From Microbacterium sp. Leaf288 (GTDB lineage Bacteria > Actinomycetota > Actinomycetes > Actinomycetales > Microbacteriaceae), in the NCBI RefSeq assembly GCF_001422925.1, contig NZ_LMNI01000012.1:434345-498344 (forward strand): a stretch of 64,000 nucleotides of DNA. The letters run 5' to 3'. The translations under genes were made by a program, and so were the position numbers. The notes beneath the pieces are model-generated. The model was not told the DNA's origin, did not search any database, and saw only the letters and a list, made by a program, of their open reading frames with translations. Positions within the stretch are counted from its first letter, which is position 1. Each line of letters opens with the position of its first letter. This document shows positions 34,390 to 42,967 of the stretch, in pieces.

Positions 34390-36299
34390 ACGCGCGCGAG
34401 CGCCGGGGCGTGCTGGTCGACGAATGCGCCGGCGAGGAACGCCGAGAGCTCGTCGGTCGCGGCGAGCGGGAGCACCGCCGCGACGTACTGGTCGGGGCGC
34501 ACGACGACGACCACGCCGTCGCGCGACAGGCCGCGCTCCTCGAAGATGTCGGTGCTCGTCCAGGCGCTCGGAGCGGCCGCGTAGACCTTCTCCCAGTCGG
34601 TGAGTCCGAGGGGTCCGGTCTTCGGCAGGAACAGCTCGGGCACCCGGGCGATGTCGACGTCCTCGTGCGGCTGCTGGTAGATCACCTTGACGTCGAACAC
34701 GGCGTCGATGTCGGCGCCTTCCGGTGTGAAGCGCTGCACCGGGGACTCGGCCGAGGCGATGAACGCGGCCCAGTCGGAGAGGACGGATGCCTCCCCCGCC
34801 GCGGGCGCGTCGGCGAAGGCGTAGATCCGCCAGCGGCCGTCGGCCTTCGCGTGGTGGCCGAGGTGGACCGGGTTGCCGTCGCAGACGCGCACGACCTCCG
34901 CGGACTTGAACCGCTTGCCCAGCGGGAACCCCTCGGCGAGCGCCTGGTGCGCAGCATCCGTCACGATCATCGACGCGCCGTACTGCGTCATGAATCCCGA
35001 CGGGAACTCGGCGGTGCCGAGGTAGAAGGTGGCGAGCTCCTGCGGGTCGGAGATCTCCTCGGGCTTGCGGGCCATGAGGGCCGACCACTCGCGGTCGAAG
35101 TCGATGAGCTGCTGGGCGACCGGCTGCCGCTCGGCGGAGTACGTCGAGAGGAGGGAAGCGGGACTGAGCCCCGTGAGGACGTGACCGAGCTTCCAGCCGA
35201 GGTTGAAGCCGTCCTGCATCGAGACGTTCATGCCCTGGCCGGCCTTGGCGCTGTGCGTGTGGCACGCGTCGCCGGTGAGGAAGACTCGGGGGTCGTGCCC
35301 CTGGTCGACGTCGACGTCGTCGAACTTGTCGGTGACGCGGTGGCCGACCTCGTACACGCTGTGCCACGCGACCTGCTTCACGTCGAGCGAGTACGGGTGG
35401 AGGATGTCGTTCGCCTTGGCGATGACGGCCTCGATCGGCGTCTGGCGCACGCGGTGGTCGTCGTCCTTCGCGACCTCCCCGAGGTCGACGTAGACGCGGC
35501 AGAGGTAGCCGCCTTCACGCGGGATGAGGAGGATGTTGCCGGCCTCGGAGTTGATCGCGCACTTGGTGCGCCAGTCAGGGAAGTCGGTGTTGACGAGCAC
35601 GTCCATGACGCCCCAGGCGTGGGCCGAGAACGCGCCGACGTGCGTGCGGCCGATCGCCTCGCGCACCCCGCTGCGCGCGCCGTCGCACCCGACGACGTAC
35701 CTCGCGCGCACGGTGCGCTCCTCGCCGGCGCGCTCGCCCGCGACGTGCCGCACGCGCACCTCGACCGGGAACTCGCCGCCGTCGTGCACCGTGAGGCCGA
35801 CGAACTCGATCCCGTAGTCGGGCAGGATGCGCCCCGGCCCGTGGGCAGCGGCCTCGGCGAAGTAGTCGAGCACGCGCGCCTGGTTCACGATGAGGTGCGG
35901 GAACTCGCTGATCTTGAACGCGTAGTCCTCCGTGCGGGCCGTGCGGACGATCTTGTCGGGGTTCTGGGGGTCGGGACCCCAGAAGTTCATCCACGCGATG
36001 TTGTAGGCCTCGGCGACGATGCGCTCGGCGAAGCCGAACGCCTGGAACGTCTCGACGCTCCGCGGCTGGATCCCGTCGGCCTGCCCCAGCACGAGGCGCC
36101 CCTCGCGGCGCTCGATCATGCGGGTCGTGACGCCGGGGAACTGCGACATCTGGGCGGCGAGGAGCATGCCCGCAGGGCCCGAGCCCACGATGAGGATGTC
36201 CATCTCGTCGGGCAGCTCGGCCGGGCGGTCGATGCCGGTGCCGGCGGCGTCCTGCACGCGCGGGTCGGCCGAGACGTAGCCGTGGTGGTGGAACTGCAT
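34380..36299 (-). CDS. FAD-dependent aromatic hydroxylase (PheA/MobA type)
   Basis: Class A flavoprotein monooxygenase of 639 residues. The N-terminal FAD fold is 'ILIVGSGPAGMLLAAQM' near residue 35, and the second FAD motif 'FLTGDACHTHSAKAGQGMN' near residue 350. A C-terminal thioredoxin-like domain extends to the end, as in phenol 2-monooxygenase. The length equals that of 3-hydroxybenzoate 4-monooxygenase (MobA), so hydroxylation of 3-hydroxybenzoate or a phenol is likely, but substrate is inference. A GAGGAGG site precedes the ATG. A divergent IclR regulator with two operators controls it. Confidence 0.85.
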   Translation of the reverse strand: MQFHHHGYVSADPRVQDAAGTGIDRPAELPDEMDILIVGSGPAGMLLAAQMSQFPGVTTRMIERREGRLVLGQADGIQPRSVETFQAFGFAERIVAEAYNIAWMNFWGPDPQNPDKIVRTARTEDYAFKISEFPHLIVNQARVLDYFAEAAAHGPGRILPDYGIEFVGLTVHDGGEFPVEVRVRHVAGERAGEERTVRARYVVGCDGARSGVREAIGRTHVGAFSAHAWGVMDVLVNTDFPDWRTKCAINSEAGNILLIPREGGYLCRVYVDLGEVAKDDDHRVRQTPIEAVIAKANDILHPYSLDVKQVAWHSVYEVGHRVTDKFDDVDVDQGHDPRVFLTGDACHTHSAKAGQGMNVSMQDGFNLGWKLGHVLTGLSPASLLSTYSAERQPVAQQLIDFDREWSALMARKPEEISDPQELATFYLGTAEFPSGFMTQYGASMIVTDAAHQALAEGFPLGKRFKSAEVVRVCDGNPVHLGHHAKADGRWRIYAFADAPAAGEASVLSDWAAFIASAESPVQRFTPEGADIDAVFDVKVIYQQPHEDVDIARVPELFLPKTGPLGLTDWEKVYAAAPSAWTSTDIFEERGLSRDGVVVVVRPDQYVAAVLPLAATDELSAFLAGAFVDQHAPALARVLD

Positions 36300-36361
36300 C
36301 GGTGTCCTCCTCGGACTACGGTGTCGAGGGCTCGTGGCCTGGGCTTGCTGCGAGCGCGGGC

Positions 36362-36398
36362 GTGTTCTATATTCGAACACGCCGTTCTACTATTGAAC
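36362..36398. promoter_or_regulatory. Two IclR operators
   Basis: GTTCTATATTCGAAC (36364-36378) and GTTCTACTATTGAAC (36384-36398) are similar inverted repeats, GTTC-N7-GAAC, centred 20 bases apart, two helical turns. They lie between the divergent flavin hydroxylase and IclR genes. Confidence 0.8.
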
Positions 36399-36422
36399 AG
36401 ATCGTATACGAAGGGATGCCGC

Positions 36423-37136
36423 ATGACAAGGCTCGACGGCACGACAGCGCCCGCTTCGCAGACGCTGAGCCGCGGCATCCGGATCCTCGAAGTGCTCGCC
36501 GACGCACGTGGTCCGCTCTCCATCGACGAGATCGCTGCGCGGCTCGAGGTGCACCGTTCGGTGGCCTACCGGCTCCTTCGCACACTCGAGGACCACGGGC
36601 TCGTCGAGCGTGACGCCGCCGGCCGCATCGAGCTGGGAGCCCGTCTCGCCGCCCTTGCCGCCGGCGTCGCGCACGACCTGCAGGCCGAGGCGCTCCCCGA
36701 GCTCACCGCTGTCGCGGGCGACCTCGGCGCGACCTGCTTCCTCGCGGTGCTCGACCACGAGGAGTGCGTCACGCTCTCGAGCGTCGAGCCGCGCCACGCC
36801 GTGAACCCTGTCGCGCAGCGGCCGGGCACGCGGCATCCGATCACGCGCGGTGCCCCGGGCAAGGCGATCCTGTCGTTGCTGCCGACGTCGTCGTGGCCGG
36901 CCGGCGTGTCAGCGGAGCTCGCGGCGGAGGTGACGGATGCCGCCACCCGCGGCTTCGCGACGAGCCACGACGAGGTCATCCCCAGCCTGCGGGCGGTCGC
37001 CGTGCCGCTCGTCGTACGCGGGCGCGGGCCCGCGGCGATCGCGGTCGTGTTCGTCGCGAGCGCGCACTCCGATGAGGAGATCGCGGCGCGCCTCACCCGA
37101 TCGGCGAGCGCGATCCGCGACGCGCTGGGCGGCTAG
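36423..37136 (+). CDS. IclR-family transcriptional regulator
   Basis: Regulator of 237 residues. The N-terminal winged helix (about 10-75) has 'TLSRGIRILEVLADARGPLS' and 'LEVHRSVAYRLLRTLEDHGL'. The C-terminal effector domain has 'TRHPITRGAPGKAILSLLP', with the conserved Gly-Lys, and 'AVAVPLVVRGRGPAAIAVVF'. Family members usually activate or repress aromatic-catabolism genes in response to the substrate. Divergence from the aromatic hydroxylase and the pair of operators make that gene the target. The frame remains open far upstream on this strand, but only as an antisense reading. Confidence 0.9.
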   Translation: MTRLDGTTAPASQTLSRGIRILEVLADARGPLSIDEIAARLEVHRSVAYRLLRTLEDHGLVERDAAGRIELGARLAALAAGVAHDLQAEALPELTAVAGDLGATCFLAVLDHEECVTLSSVEPRHAVNPVAQRPGTRHPITRGAPGKAILSLLPTSSWPAGVSAELAAEVTDAATRGFATSHDEVIPSLRAVAVPLVVRGRGPAAIAVVFVASAHSDEEIAARLTRSASAIRDALGG

Positions 37137-37150
37137 CCCCGGGGTGTTCG

Positions 37151-37459
37151 TCAGGCCCCGGTGGGGTACTCGGTCACGAGGCGGATGTTGTACTCCGCGA
37201 CGCGCTGCGGCACTCCGGCGAACGCCTCCGCCCGAGCCTCCGACGCCAGGTACTCCTTCTCGAGGGCGACGAACGCGTCCTCGTCGCCGGGGGCGCTCAC
37301 GGCCCACACGAACTCGTTCGTCTCGGGAAGGCCGTAGGCGAACTCGATCGTGAAGCCGGCGGCGGGCCGCACCCGAGGCATCCACTCGTTCCACCACGCG
37401 ACGAAGGCGTCGTACTCCCCGTCGACGAGCGTGTACCGGCGGAGCTGAGTCGTCTTCAT
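37151..37459 (-). CDS. NIPSNAP-family dimeric alpha/beta-barrel protein
   Basis: The protein has 102 residues, starting 'MKTTQLRRYTLVDGEYDAFV' then 'AWWNEWMPRVRPAAGFTIEF', as in NIPSNAP-like ferredoxin-fold proteins. These proteins bind small molecules or act as decarboxylase-like accessory factors; no reaction is established. It ends 14 bases from the IclR gene (convergent) and starts opposite the thiamine-diphosphate enzyme. Confidence 0.75.
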   Translation of the reverse strand: MKTTQLRRYTLVDGEYDAFVAWWNEWMPRVRPAAGFTIEFAYGLPETNEFVWAVSAPGDEDAFVALEKEYLASEARAEAFAGVPQRVAEYNIRLVTEYPTGA

Positions 37460-37598
37460 GACTCCCATCCTGCCCGAAGACCTATACTCGTCACGTCCGG
37501 TGGCACCGTCGCCCGCCGGTGCTCGAAAAATGGGCACGCAGCGCGCACGCGCGAGACACATACGGCTCTCGATCCGTTCCGTCTCGAAAGGCATCGCC

Positions 37599-39263
37599 AT
37601 GTCTCCTGCCATGAGCACCGTCTCGGCGCACGTCGCCCTCACGCTCGCCCACCACATCGATCACGTCTTCGGCGTGATGGGCAACGGCAACGCGTACTTC
37701 CTCGACGCGCTCGAGCGCTCCACCGACGTGCACTTCACCGCCGTGCGCCACGAGGCCGGCGGCGTCGTGGCCGCCGATGCGTACCACCGCGCCTCCGGGC
37801 GGCTCGCCGCCGCGACCGCGACGTACGGCGCCGGCTTCACGAACACGCTCACCGCCCTCGCCGAGGCGGTGCAGGCGCACGTGCCGCTGGTGCTCGTCGT
37901 CGGCGACGAGCCGACGTCGGGCCCGCGCCCGTGGGACGTCGACCAGATCGCCCTCGCATCGGCCGTCGGCGCGCGTACCTATACCGTCGGGCGGGCGGAT
38001 GCTGCGGCCACCACCATCATCGCCATCGAGCACGCGCTCACCTACCGGGTGCCGACGGTGCTCGCGATCCCCTACGACGTCGCAGCACGTGACGCCGGCC
38101 CGCTTCCCGAGGCTCCGCAGCCGCGTCTTCCCGCTCCCCTCGTGCCCGCGGGGCCCTTCGCCGAAGGTGCGGTCGAGGGACTCGTCGCGGCGCTCGCCTC
38201 CGCCGAGAGACCGTTCCTGCTCGCGGGTCGAGGAGCGTGGATCTCGGGCGCCGGCGAGGCCCTCGGCGACGTCGCCGACGCGGTCGGAGCCGTCACGGCC
38301 TCGACCGCGCTCGGGCGCGGAGTCTTCCCGCGCGCCGAGTTCGACCTCGGCGTCACCGGCGGCTTCGGAGCCGAGGGCGCCATGGAACTCGTCCGCGAGG
38401 CCGATGTGGCCGTCGTGTTCGGGGCGTCCCTCAACCAGTTCACGATGCGCTTCGGCGACCTGTTCGCACCCGGCACCCGCGTGTTCCAGGTCGACGTCGC
38501 GCCCGCCGCGACCCACCCGCACGTGGGCGGCTACGTGCGCGGCGACGCCGCGGTCGTGGCCCGTGCCGTCGCCGACGGCCTGCAGGCACGCGGCGGCACG
38601 GCGAGCGGCTGGCGCGAGTCCGTCGACCTCATGCCGCTGCGCGCATATGAGGCGGGAGACGGCGTCGCCCCGGATGGTCGACTCGACCCGCGGACCCTCG
38701 CCGCGCGCATCGGCGGGCTGCTGCCGGAGGACAGGGTCGTCGTCTCGGACGGCGGCCACTTCATCGGCTGGGCGAACATGTACTGGCCCGTCGCGTCGCC
38801 CGACCGCATGACGATGGTCGGCACGGCGTTCCAGTCGATCGGCCTCGGGTGGCCGTCGGTGCCGGGCGCTGCGCTCGCGAAGCCCTCGGCGACCGTCGTG
38901 CTGACGACGGGCGACGGCGGCGGGCTGATGGCCCTCGCCGACCTCGAGACAGCCGTCCGCGTCGCCGGCGGCCGCGGCGTCGCGGTGGTGTGGAACGACG
39001 CGGCCTACGGAGCCGAGATCAACCTCTACGGCCTGAAGGGTCTCGCGAAGGAGCCGATGCTCATCCCCGAGGTCGACTTCGCCGCCCTCGCGGCGGGCGT
39101 CGGCGCCGAGGGCGTCGTCGTCCGCACCCTGGCCGACCTCGACCGGCTCGCGGAGTGGACGGCCGAGCCCGCAGCATCCCGTCGCTTCCTCGTGCTCGAC
39201 TGCCGCATCTCGGGATCGGTGATCGCGCCTTATCAGCGCGAGATCATCCGTGTGAACTCGTAG
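37599..39263 (+). CDS. Thiamine-diphosphate-dependent enzyme, acetolactate synthase family
   Basis: The protein has 554 residues with the three-domain layout of acetolactate synthase, benzoylformate decarboxylase and relatives. The N-terminal catalytic glutamate is in 'AVRHEAGGVVAADAYHRASG'. The cofactor motif is 'GDGGGLMALADLETAVRVAG' followed by 'VVWNDAAYGAE', close to GDG-N26-NN but with Asp in the last place. A GAAAGG site lies upstream of the ATG. Position beside aromatic genes suggests decarboxylation or ligation of a 2-oxo acid such as benzoylformate; this is inference, and no acetolactate synthase small subunit is present. Confidence 0.8.
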   Translation: MSPAMSTVSAHVALTLAHHIDHVFGVMGNGNAYFLDALERSTDVHFTAVRHEAGGVVAADAYHRASGRLAAATATYGAGFTNTLTALAEAVQAHVPLVLVVGDEPTSGPRPWDVDQIALASAVGARTYTVGRADAAATTIIAIEHALTYRVPTVLAIPYDVAARDAGPLPEAPQPRLPAPLVPAGPFAEGAVEGLVAALASAERPFLLAGRGAWISGAGEALGDVADAVGAVTASTALGRGVFPRAEFDLGVTGGFGAEGAMELVREADVAVVFGASLNQFTMRFGDLFAPGTRVFQVDVAPAATHPHVGGYVRGDAAVVARAVADGLQARGGTASGWRESVDLMPLRAYEAGDGVAPDGRLDPRTLAARIGGLLPEDRVVVSDGGHFIGWANMYWPVASPDRMTMVGTAFQSIGLGWPSVPGAALAKPSATVVLTTGDGGGLMALADLETAVRVAGGRGVAVVWNDAAYGAEINLYGLKGLAKEPMLIPEVDFAALAAGVGAEGVVVRTLADLDRLAEWTAEPAASRRFLVLDCRISGSVIAPYQREIIRVNS

Positions 39264-39297
39264 CCCCCGGCCGACTCGTCGCGCATCCCAGGGCGCC

Positions 39298-40059
39298 CTA
39301 CTCCCCCGTGAAGTCGGGCTTGCGCTTCTGCTGGAAGGCGGCGAAGCCCTCGCGGTAGTCGGCGGTGCTGCGCAGCGCCTCCTGTCCGCGGGCCTCTTCG
39401 GCCAGAGCGTCCCACAGGCGCTCGCCGCGCAGACGAGCGATCAGCCGCTTCGAGGCGACGAAGGCAGCAGTCGGTCCGGCCGCGGCGAGCGCTGCGCGCT
39501 GCAGCGTGAAGTCGAAGACCTCCTCGACCGGCATCGCGCGGCTGAACAGGCCGGCCGCCACAGCCTCGGCACCCGACATCATCGCGCCGGTGTAGATGAG
39601 GTCGAGCGCCCGGTGAGCGCCGAGCCGTTCGTACAGCAGGGCGTGGCCGCCCGAGTCGAGCATCGCGCCCAGGCTCGCGAACGGGGAGCCGATCTTCGCG
39701 TCGTCGGCGACGTAGACGACGTCGGTCGCGATCGCGAGGCCGAGCCCCACGCCCAGGCACGCGCCGTGGACGGCCGCGAAGGTGGGCGCCGGGAACGCGG
39801 CGATCCGCCGCATGAGCGTCTCCACGCCCGCGAGGTACTCGGGCACGTCGTCGGTCACCGGGTCCACGCCCGCGATGTCGCGGCCGGCGCAGAACGCCCG
39901 GCCCTCGGCGCGCAGCACGAGCGCACGCACCCCGGACTCCTCCGCGCTGCGGTACGCGGCATCCATCTCCCCCAGCTCCCGCAGTGAGAGCGCATTGAGC
40001 TTCGCGGGCGCGTTGAGGACGACTTCGGCGACGTCGCCCGTGATGGTCAGTTCGATCAT
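39298..40059 (-). CDS. paaG: Enoyl-CoA hydratase/isomerase of the phenylacetate cluster
   Basis: Crotonase-fold enzyme of 253 residues. It carries 'AFCAGRDIAGV' and 'HGACLGVGLGLAIATDVVYV', the oxyanion-hole region, and ends 'FAAFQQKRKPDFTGE', typical of PaaG/PaaF-like proteins. In the phenylacetate pathway PaaG isomerises ring-1,2-epoxyphenylacetyl-CoA to the oxepin. Position as last gene of the paaABCDE unit supports that role, but the separate paaF at 47.6-48.3 kb shows two crotonases, so symbol assignment between isomerase and hydratase is tentative. Confidence 0.75.
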   Translation of the reverse strand: MIELTITGDVAEVVLNAPAKLNALSLRELGEMDAAYRSAEESGVRALVLRAEGRAFCAGRDIAGVDPVTDDVPEYLAGVETLMRRIAAFPAPTFAAVHGACLGVGLGLAIATDVVYVADDAKIGSPFASLGAMLDSGGHALLYERLGAHRALDLIYTGAMMSGAEAVAAGLFSRAMPVEEVFDFTLQRAALAAAGPTAAFVASKRLIARLRGERLWDALAEEARGQEALRSTADYREGFAAFQQKRKPDFTGE

Positions 40060-40069
40060 GGCGTTCCTC

Positions 40070-41266
40070 CTAGACGTCGTAGTCGACGACGACGGTATCG
40101 GTCGTGGGGTGCGACTGGCAGGTGAGCACGTACCCGCGCTCGAGCTCGTCGGGCTCGAGCGCGTAGTTCTCGGTCATCGTGACCGAACCCTGGAGCAGGC
40201 GCGCACGGCACGTGCCGCACACACCGCCGGCGCATGCGAACGGCACGTCGGGGCGCACGCGCAGCGCCGCGTTGAGGATCGACTCGTGCGCGGCGACAGG
40301 ACTGTCGACGGCCTGCGACTGCCCGTCGAGGGTGAACTCGATGCGGCGCACCGCCTCGTTCTCCGCGACGACGACCGGGCGCCCCGCCGACGGCTCGGCG
40401 CGCTCCCCCTCGCCCGTCGTGAACAGCTCGTAACGCACGTGCGCAGGGTCGACGCCGATGTCCGCGAGGGTGTCGCGGCACAGCTGCACGAGTTCGAACG
40501 GTCCGCACAGGAACCACTCGTCGACCGTGTCGGGCAGCACGAGGTCGCCGAGGATCCGCCGCAGCCTCGGCTCGTCGATGCGGCCCGACAGCAGCGGGGC
40601 GGTGCGCTGCTCGCGAGAGAGCACGTGGTGCAGCGCGAGCCTGGTCGGATAGCGGTCCTTGAGGTCCGAGAGCTCGTCGAGGAACATCACGTCGAGGCTC
40701 GAACGGTTCGTGTAGACGAGCGTGAACCGTGACGAGCGCGACCGCGCGAGCACCGTCGCGGCGAGCGCCATGAGCGGCGTGATGCCCGACCCCGCGGCGA
40801 TCCCCACGACGTGCGCGTCGTCGAGGTCGCCGAGCTTCGAGGTGAACGTGCCCTGCGGGCTCATCACGTCGATCTCGTCGCCGACCTTCAGCTCGGTCTG
40901 CGCCCAGGTCGAGAACCGGCCCCCCGAATCGCGCTTGATCGCGACGCTGATGGTGCGCGGCCCATCACCGCCGCCACCCGCATCCTCCGCGCGGCACAGC
41001 GAGTACGAACGGCGCACCTCGTGGCCGTCGAGGACCTTCCGCAGCGCGACATGCTGACCCGCGAGGTAGTCGAACGCGTCCCGCGACTCCTCGGGGATCG
41101 CGAAAGTCACCTCCACCGAGGCATCCGTGAGCGGCCGCACCGCCGCGACCCGCAGCGTGTGGAACCGTGCGCGATGCTTGGCGCCGCGCGGGCCGCCGAC
41201 CGCGGTGGTGAGCAGCGTCTCGGCGATGCGCTCGTTCTCGCTCGCCGAGGTCGAGTCGGACCGCAT
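40070..41266 (-). CDS. paaE: 1,2-phenylacetyl-CoA epoxidase reductase subunit PaaE
   Basis: Reductase of 398 residues delivering electrons from NAD(P)H to the PaaAC epoxidase. FAD-binding motif 'EVRRSYSLCRAED' near residue 106 and the NAD-binding 'VGIAAGSGITPLMALAATVL' precede a C-terminal plant-type [2Fe-2S] domain with 'CAGGVCGTCRARLLQG' and a final cysteine in 'VLTCQSHPT'. Its N-terminus is about 30 residues longer than E. coli PaaE. It starts by one-base overlap with paaD and lies ten bases before the enoyl-CoA hydratase gene. Confidence 0.95.
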   Translation of the reverse strand: MRSDSTSASENERIAETLLTTAVGGPRGAKHRARFHTLRVAAVRPLTDASVEVTFAIPEESRDAFDYLAGQHVALRKVLDGHEVRRSYSLCRAEDAGGGGDGPRTISVAIKRDSGGRFSTWAQTELKVGDEIDVMSPQGTFTSKLGDLDDAHVVGIAAGSGITPLMALAATVLARSRSSRFTLVYTNRSSLDVMFLDELSDLKDRYPTRLALHHVLSREQRTAPLLSGRIDEPRLRRILGDLVLPDTVDEWFLCGPFELVQLCRDTLADIGVDPAHVRYELFTTGEGERAEPSAGRPVVVAENEAVRRIEFTLDGQSQAVDSPVAAHESILNAALRVRPDVPFACAGGVCGTCRARLLQGSVTMTENYALEPDELERGYVLTCQSHPTTDTVVVDYDV

Positions 41267-41760
41267 CAGTGGACCTTGAAATGGTCGAAGGGCTCGAGGC
41301 ACGCGCGGCACTCGTACAGCGCCTTGCACGACGTCGACCCGAAACGGGCGATCTCCCGCGTATCCAGCGACCCGCAGCGCGGGCACCGCACCGACAGCTG
41401 CAGCCGGATCGCTCCGCTCACCGCAGCGCGTCCGGTGGGCGGCGCGATGCCGTACTCGACGAGCTTGTGCTTGCCGGCATCCGTCATCCAGTCGGTGGTC
41501 CATGCGGGGGCGAGCACCAGTCGCACGTCGATGTCGTCGAAGCCCGCCGAGGTGAGGGCGAGCACGACGTCGTCGCGGATCGCGTCCATCGCGGGGCACC
41601 CCGAGTAGGTCGGCGTGATCGTGACCGTCACGCGCCCGGCGTCGACCACGACGTCGCGCAGCACGCCGAGATCCTCGATCGTGAGGACGGGAACCTCGGG
41701 ATCGAGAACGGACGCCGCCACCTCCCACGCCCGCTCGGCCGTGACCGCGCCGGTCACCAT
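41266..41760 (-). CDS. paaD: Phenylacetyl-CoA epoxidase maturation subunit PaaD
   Basis: The protein has 164 residues. An N-terminal DUF59/SufT-like domain 'AASVLDPEVPVLTIEDLGVL' with 'YSGCPAMDAIRDDV' is followed by a zinc-binding tail with CPRC, TSCKALYECRAC. PaaD is required for assembly of the epoxidase in E. coli and resembles Fe-S assembly factors. It overlaps the paaC end by seven bases and the paaE start by one. Confidence 0.93.
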   Translation of the reverse strand: MVTGAVTAERAWEVAASVLDPEVPVLTIEDLGVLRDVVVDAGRVTVTITPTYSGCPAMDAIRDDVVLALTSAGFDDIDVRLVLAPAWTTDWMTDAGKHKLVEYGIAPPTGRAAVSGAIRLQLSVRCPRCGSLDTREIARFGSTSCKALYECRACLEPFDHFKVH

Positions 41761-42665
41761 GTCGACCCCGGGTGCTGCCGGGCCAGCACCTGCATCTCAG
41801 CGAGCAGGTAGCCCATCGTCGGGAAGTGCGACCCGTGGCGCCCGCCGGCCGACGACATCGGAGTGGTCGGAACGTCGAGCCCGGCCTCGGCGAACACCGC
41901 GGAGATCACGGCGTCGAACGCCGGCTGCAACGTCGATGGCCGCACGGCGACGCCGTCGAGACGCTCGATCAGCGGCTCGTCGCGGAACAGCTCGCCCGCG
42001 TACGGCCACACGTCCCCGATCGCGCGGATCATGCGCCGCCGCGACTCCGCGGTGCCGCCCGCGAGGCGCAGCGTCCACTGCACGGCGTGGTCGCGGTGGT
42101 ACTCGACCTCCTTGACCGCCTTCGCAGAGATCGCAGCGAGAGTGTCGTCGGACGATGTCTGCAGCGCCGTGTACAGCTCGAACAGGTACACGGATGCTGC
42201 CAGCTGACGCGCGATCGTCTGCGCGAAGTCTCCGTTGGGCTGCTCGAAGAGCCAGGCGCTGCGGAAGTCCGGCTCGTCGCGCCAGTACGCGAGGTCGTCC
42301 TCGGTGCGGTCGTCGTACGTCCCGGCGTAGCGGAGGAAGGAGCGCGCGTGCCCGAGCAGGTCGAGTGCGATGTTCGCCAGCGCGACGTCCTCCTCGAGCT
42401 CGGGGGCGCGGGCGATCCACGCGCCGAGCTGCTGCGACAGCACCAGTGCGTCGTCGCCGAGCCACAGCGCGTACTCGGCGACGTCCGCCGTCGCCGCGCG
42501 ACCTTCGCCCCCGGCCAGTTCGGCCGACAGCTCGAGCTGCTCGACGGTCACGTCACCGTGCGTGGCTTCTTCCCCGGTTTGGGGCGCGTTCTCTCCGTCG
42601 GGGCGGACGTTATCCGCCCCAACGGACGAATCGCGCCCCAAACCCGTGTGGCCGATGGTGCTCAC
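41754..42665 (-). CDS. paaC: Phenylacetyl-CoA epoxidase subunit PaaC
   Basis: Structural partner of PaaA, a non-catalytic ferritin-like subunit. The coding frame starting at the GTG that overlaps the paaB stop gives 303 residues. Real homology starts around 'ELSAELAG' at residue 43, with 'LWLGDDALVLSQQLGAWIAR' and 'NIALDLLGHARSFLRYAGTY' in the core. Residues 8-30 are encoded by palindrome G. An internal GTG at 42551 would give 265 residues, nearer the usual length. The extra N-terminus is thus either tolerated or not translated. Confidence 0.9.
   Translation of the reverse strand: MSTIGHTGLGRDSSVGADNVRPDGENAPQTGEEATHGDVTVEQLELSAELAGGEGRAATADVAEYALWLGDDALVLSQQLGAWIARAPELEEDVALANIALDLLGHARSFLRYAGTYDDRTEDDLAYWRDEPDFRSAWLFEQPNGDFAQTIARQLAASVYLFELYTALQTSSDDTLAAISAKAVKEVEYHRDHAVQWTLRLAGGTAESRRRMIRAIGDVWPYAGELFRDEPLIERLDGVAVRPSTLQPAFDAVISAVFAEAGLDVPTTPMSSAGGRHGSHFPTMGYLLAEMQVLARQHPGSTW
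42576..42644. repeat. Palindromic element G inside the paaC 5' end
   Basis: GGTTTGGGGCGCG and CGCGCCCCAAACC are perfect 13-base arms. Inner arms CCGTCGGGGCGGA and TCCGCCCCAACGG match at 12 of 13 around five bases. The 69-bp hairpin is in frame with paaC and adds about 23 codons. Confidence 0.75.
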
Positions 42666-42967
42666 AGGTGAGGCACCCCCTCCGACGCCGTGTAGTACGT
42701 GGCGTGGCGGTAGTTCTTGCCCGCGGGGCTCTCGAAGAACGCGCCCTTCGAGTCGGGGTCGCTCGTCGTGATCGCGTCGGCAGGGACGACCCACACGGAG
42801 GTGCCCTCGCCCCGGCGCGTGTAGAGGTCGCGCGCGTTGCGCAGCGCGAACTCGGCGTCGGGAGCGTGCAGCGAGCCCGCGTGCACATGGGAGAGTCCGC
42901 GGTTCGCGCGAACGAACACCTCGTACAGCGGCCAGGTCTCGCGCTCGGATGCGCCGGGAGTGGTCAT
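42662..42967 (-). CDS. paaB: Phenylacetyl-CoA epoxidase subunit PaaB
   Basis: Small subunit of 101 residues bridging PaaAC heterodimers. It contains '[20 protein letters not shown]' and '[20 protein letters not shown]', the family hallmark. The ATG overlaps the paaA stop codon by four bases. Longer readings of the frame upstream merely shadow paaA. Confidence 0.94.
   Translation of the reverse strand: MTTPGASERETWPLYEVFVRANRGLSHVHAGSLHAPDAEFALRNARDLYTRRGEGTSVWVVPADAITTSDPDSKGAFFESPAGKNYRHATYYTASEGVPHL

Noticed and set aside
34410..36420. A long plus-strand frame running into the IclR gene
   Set aside because: The part before 36423 is antisense to the flavin hydroxylase and also crosses the operators; only the IclR portion has homology.
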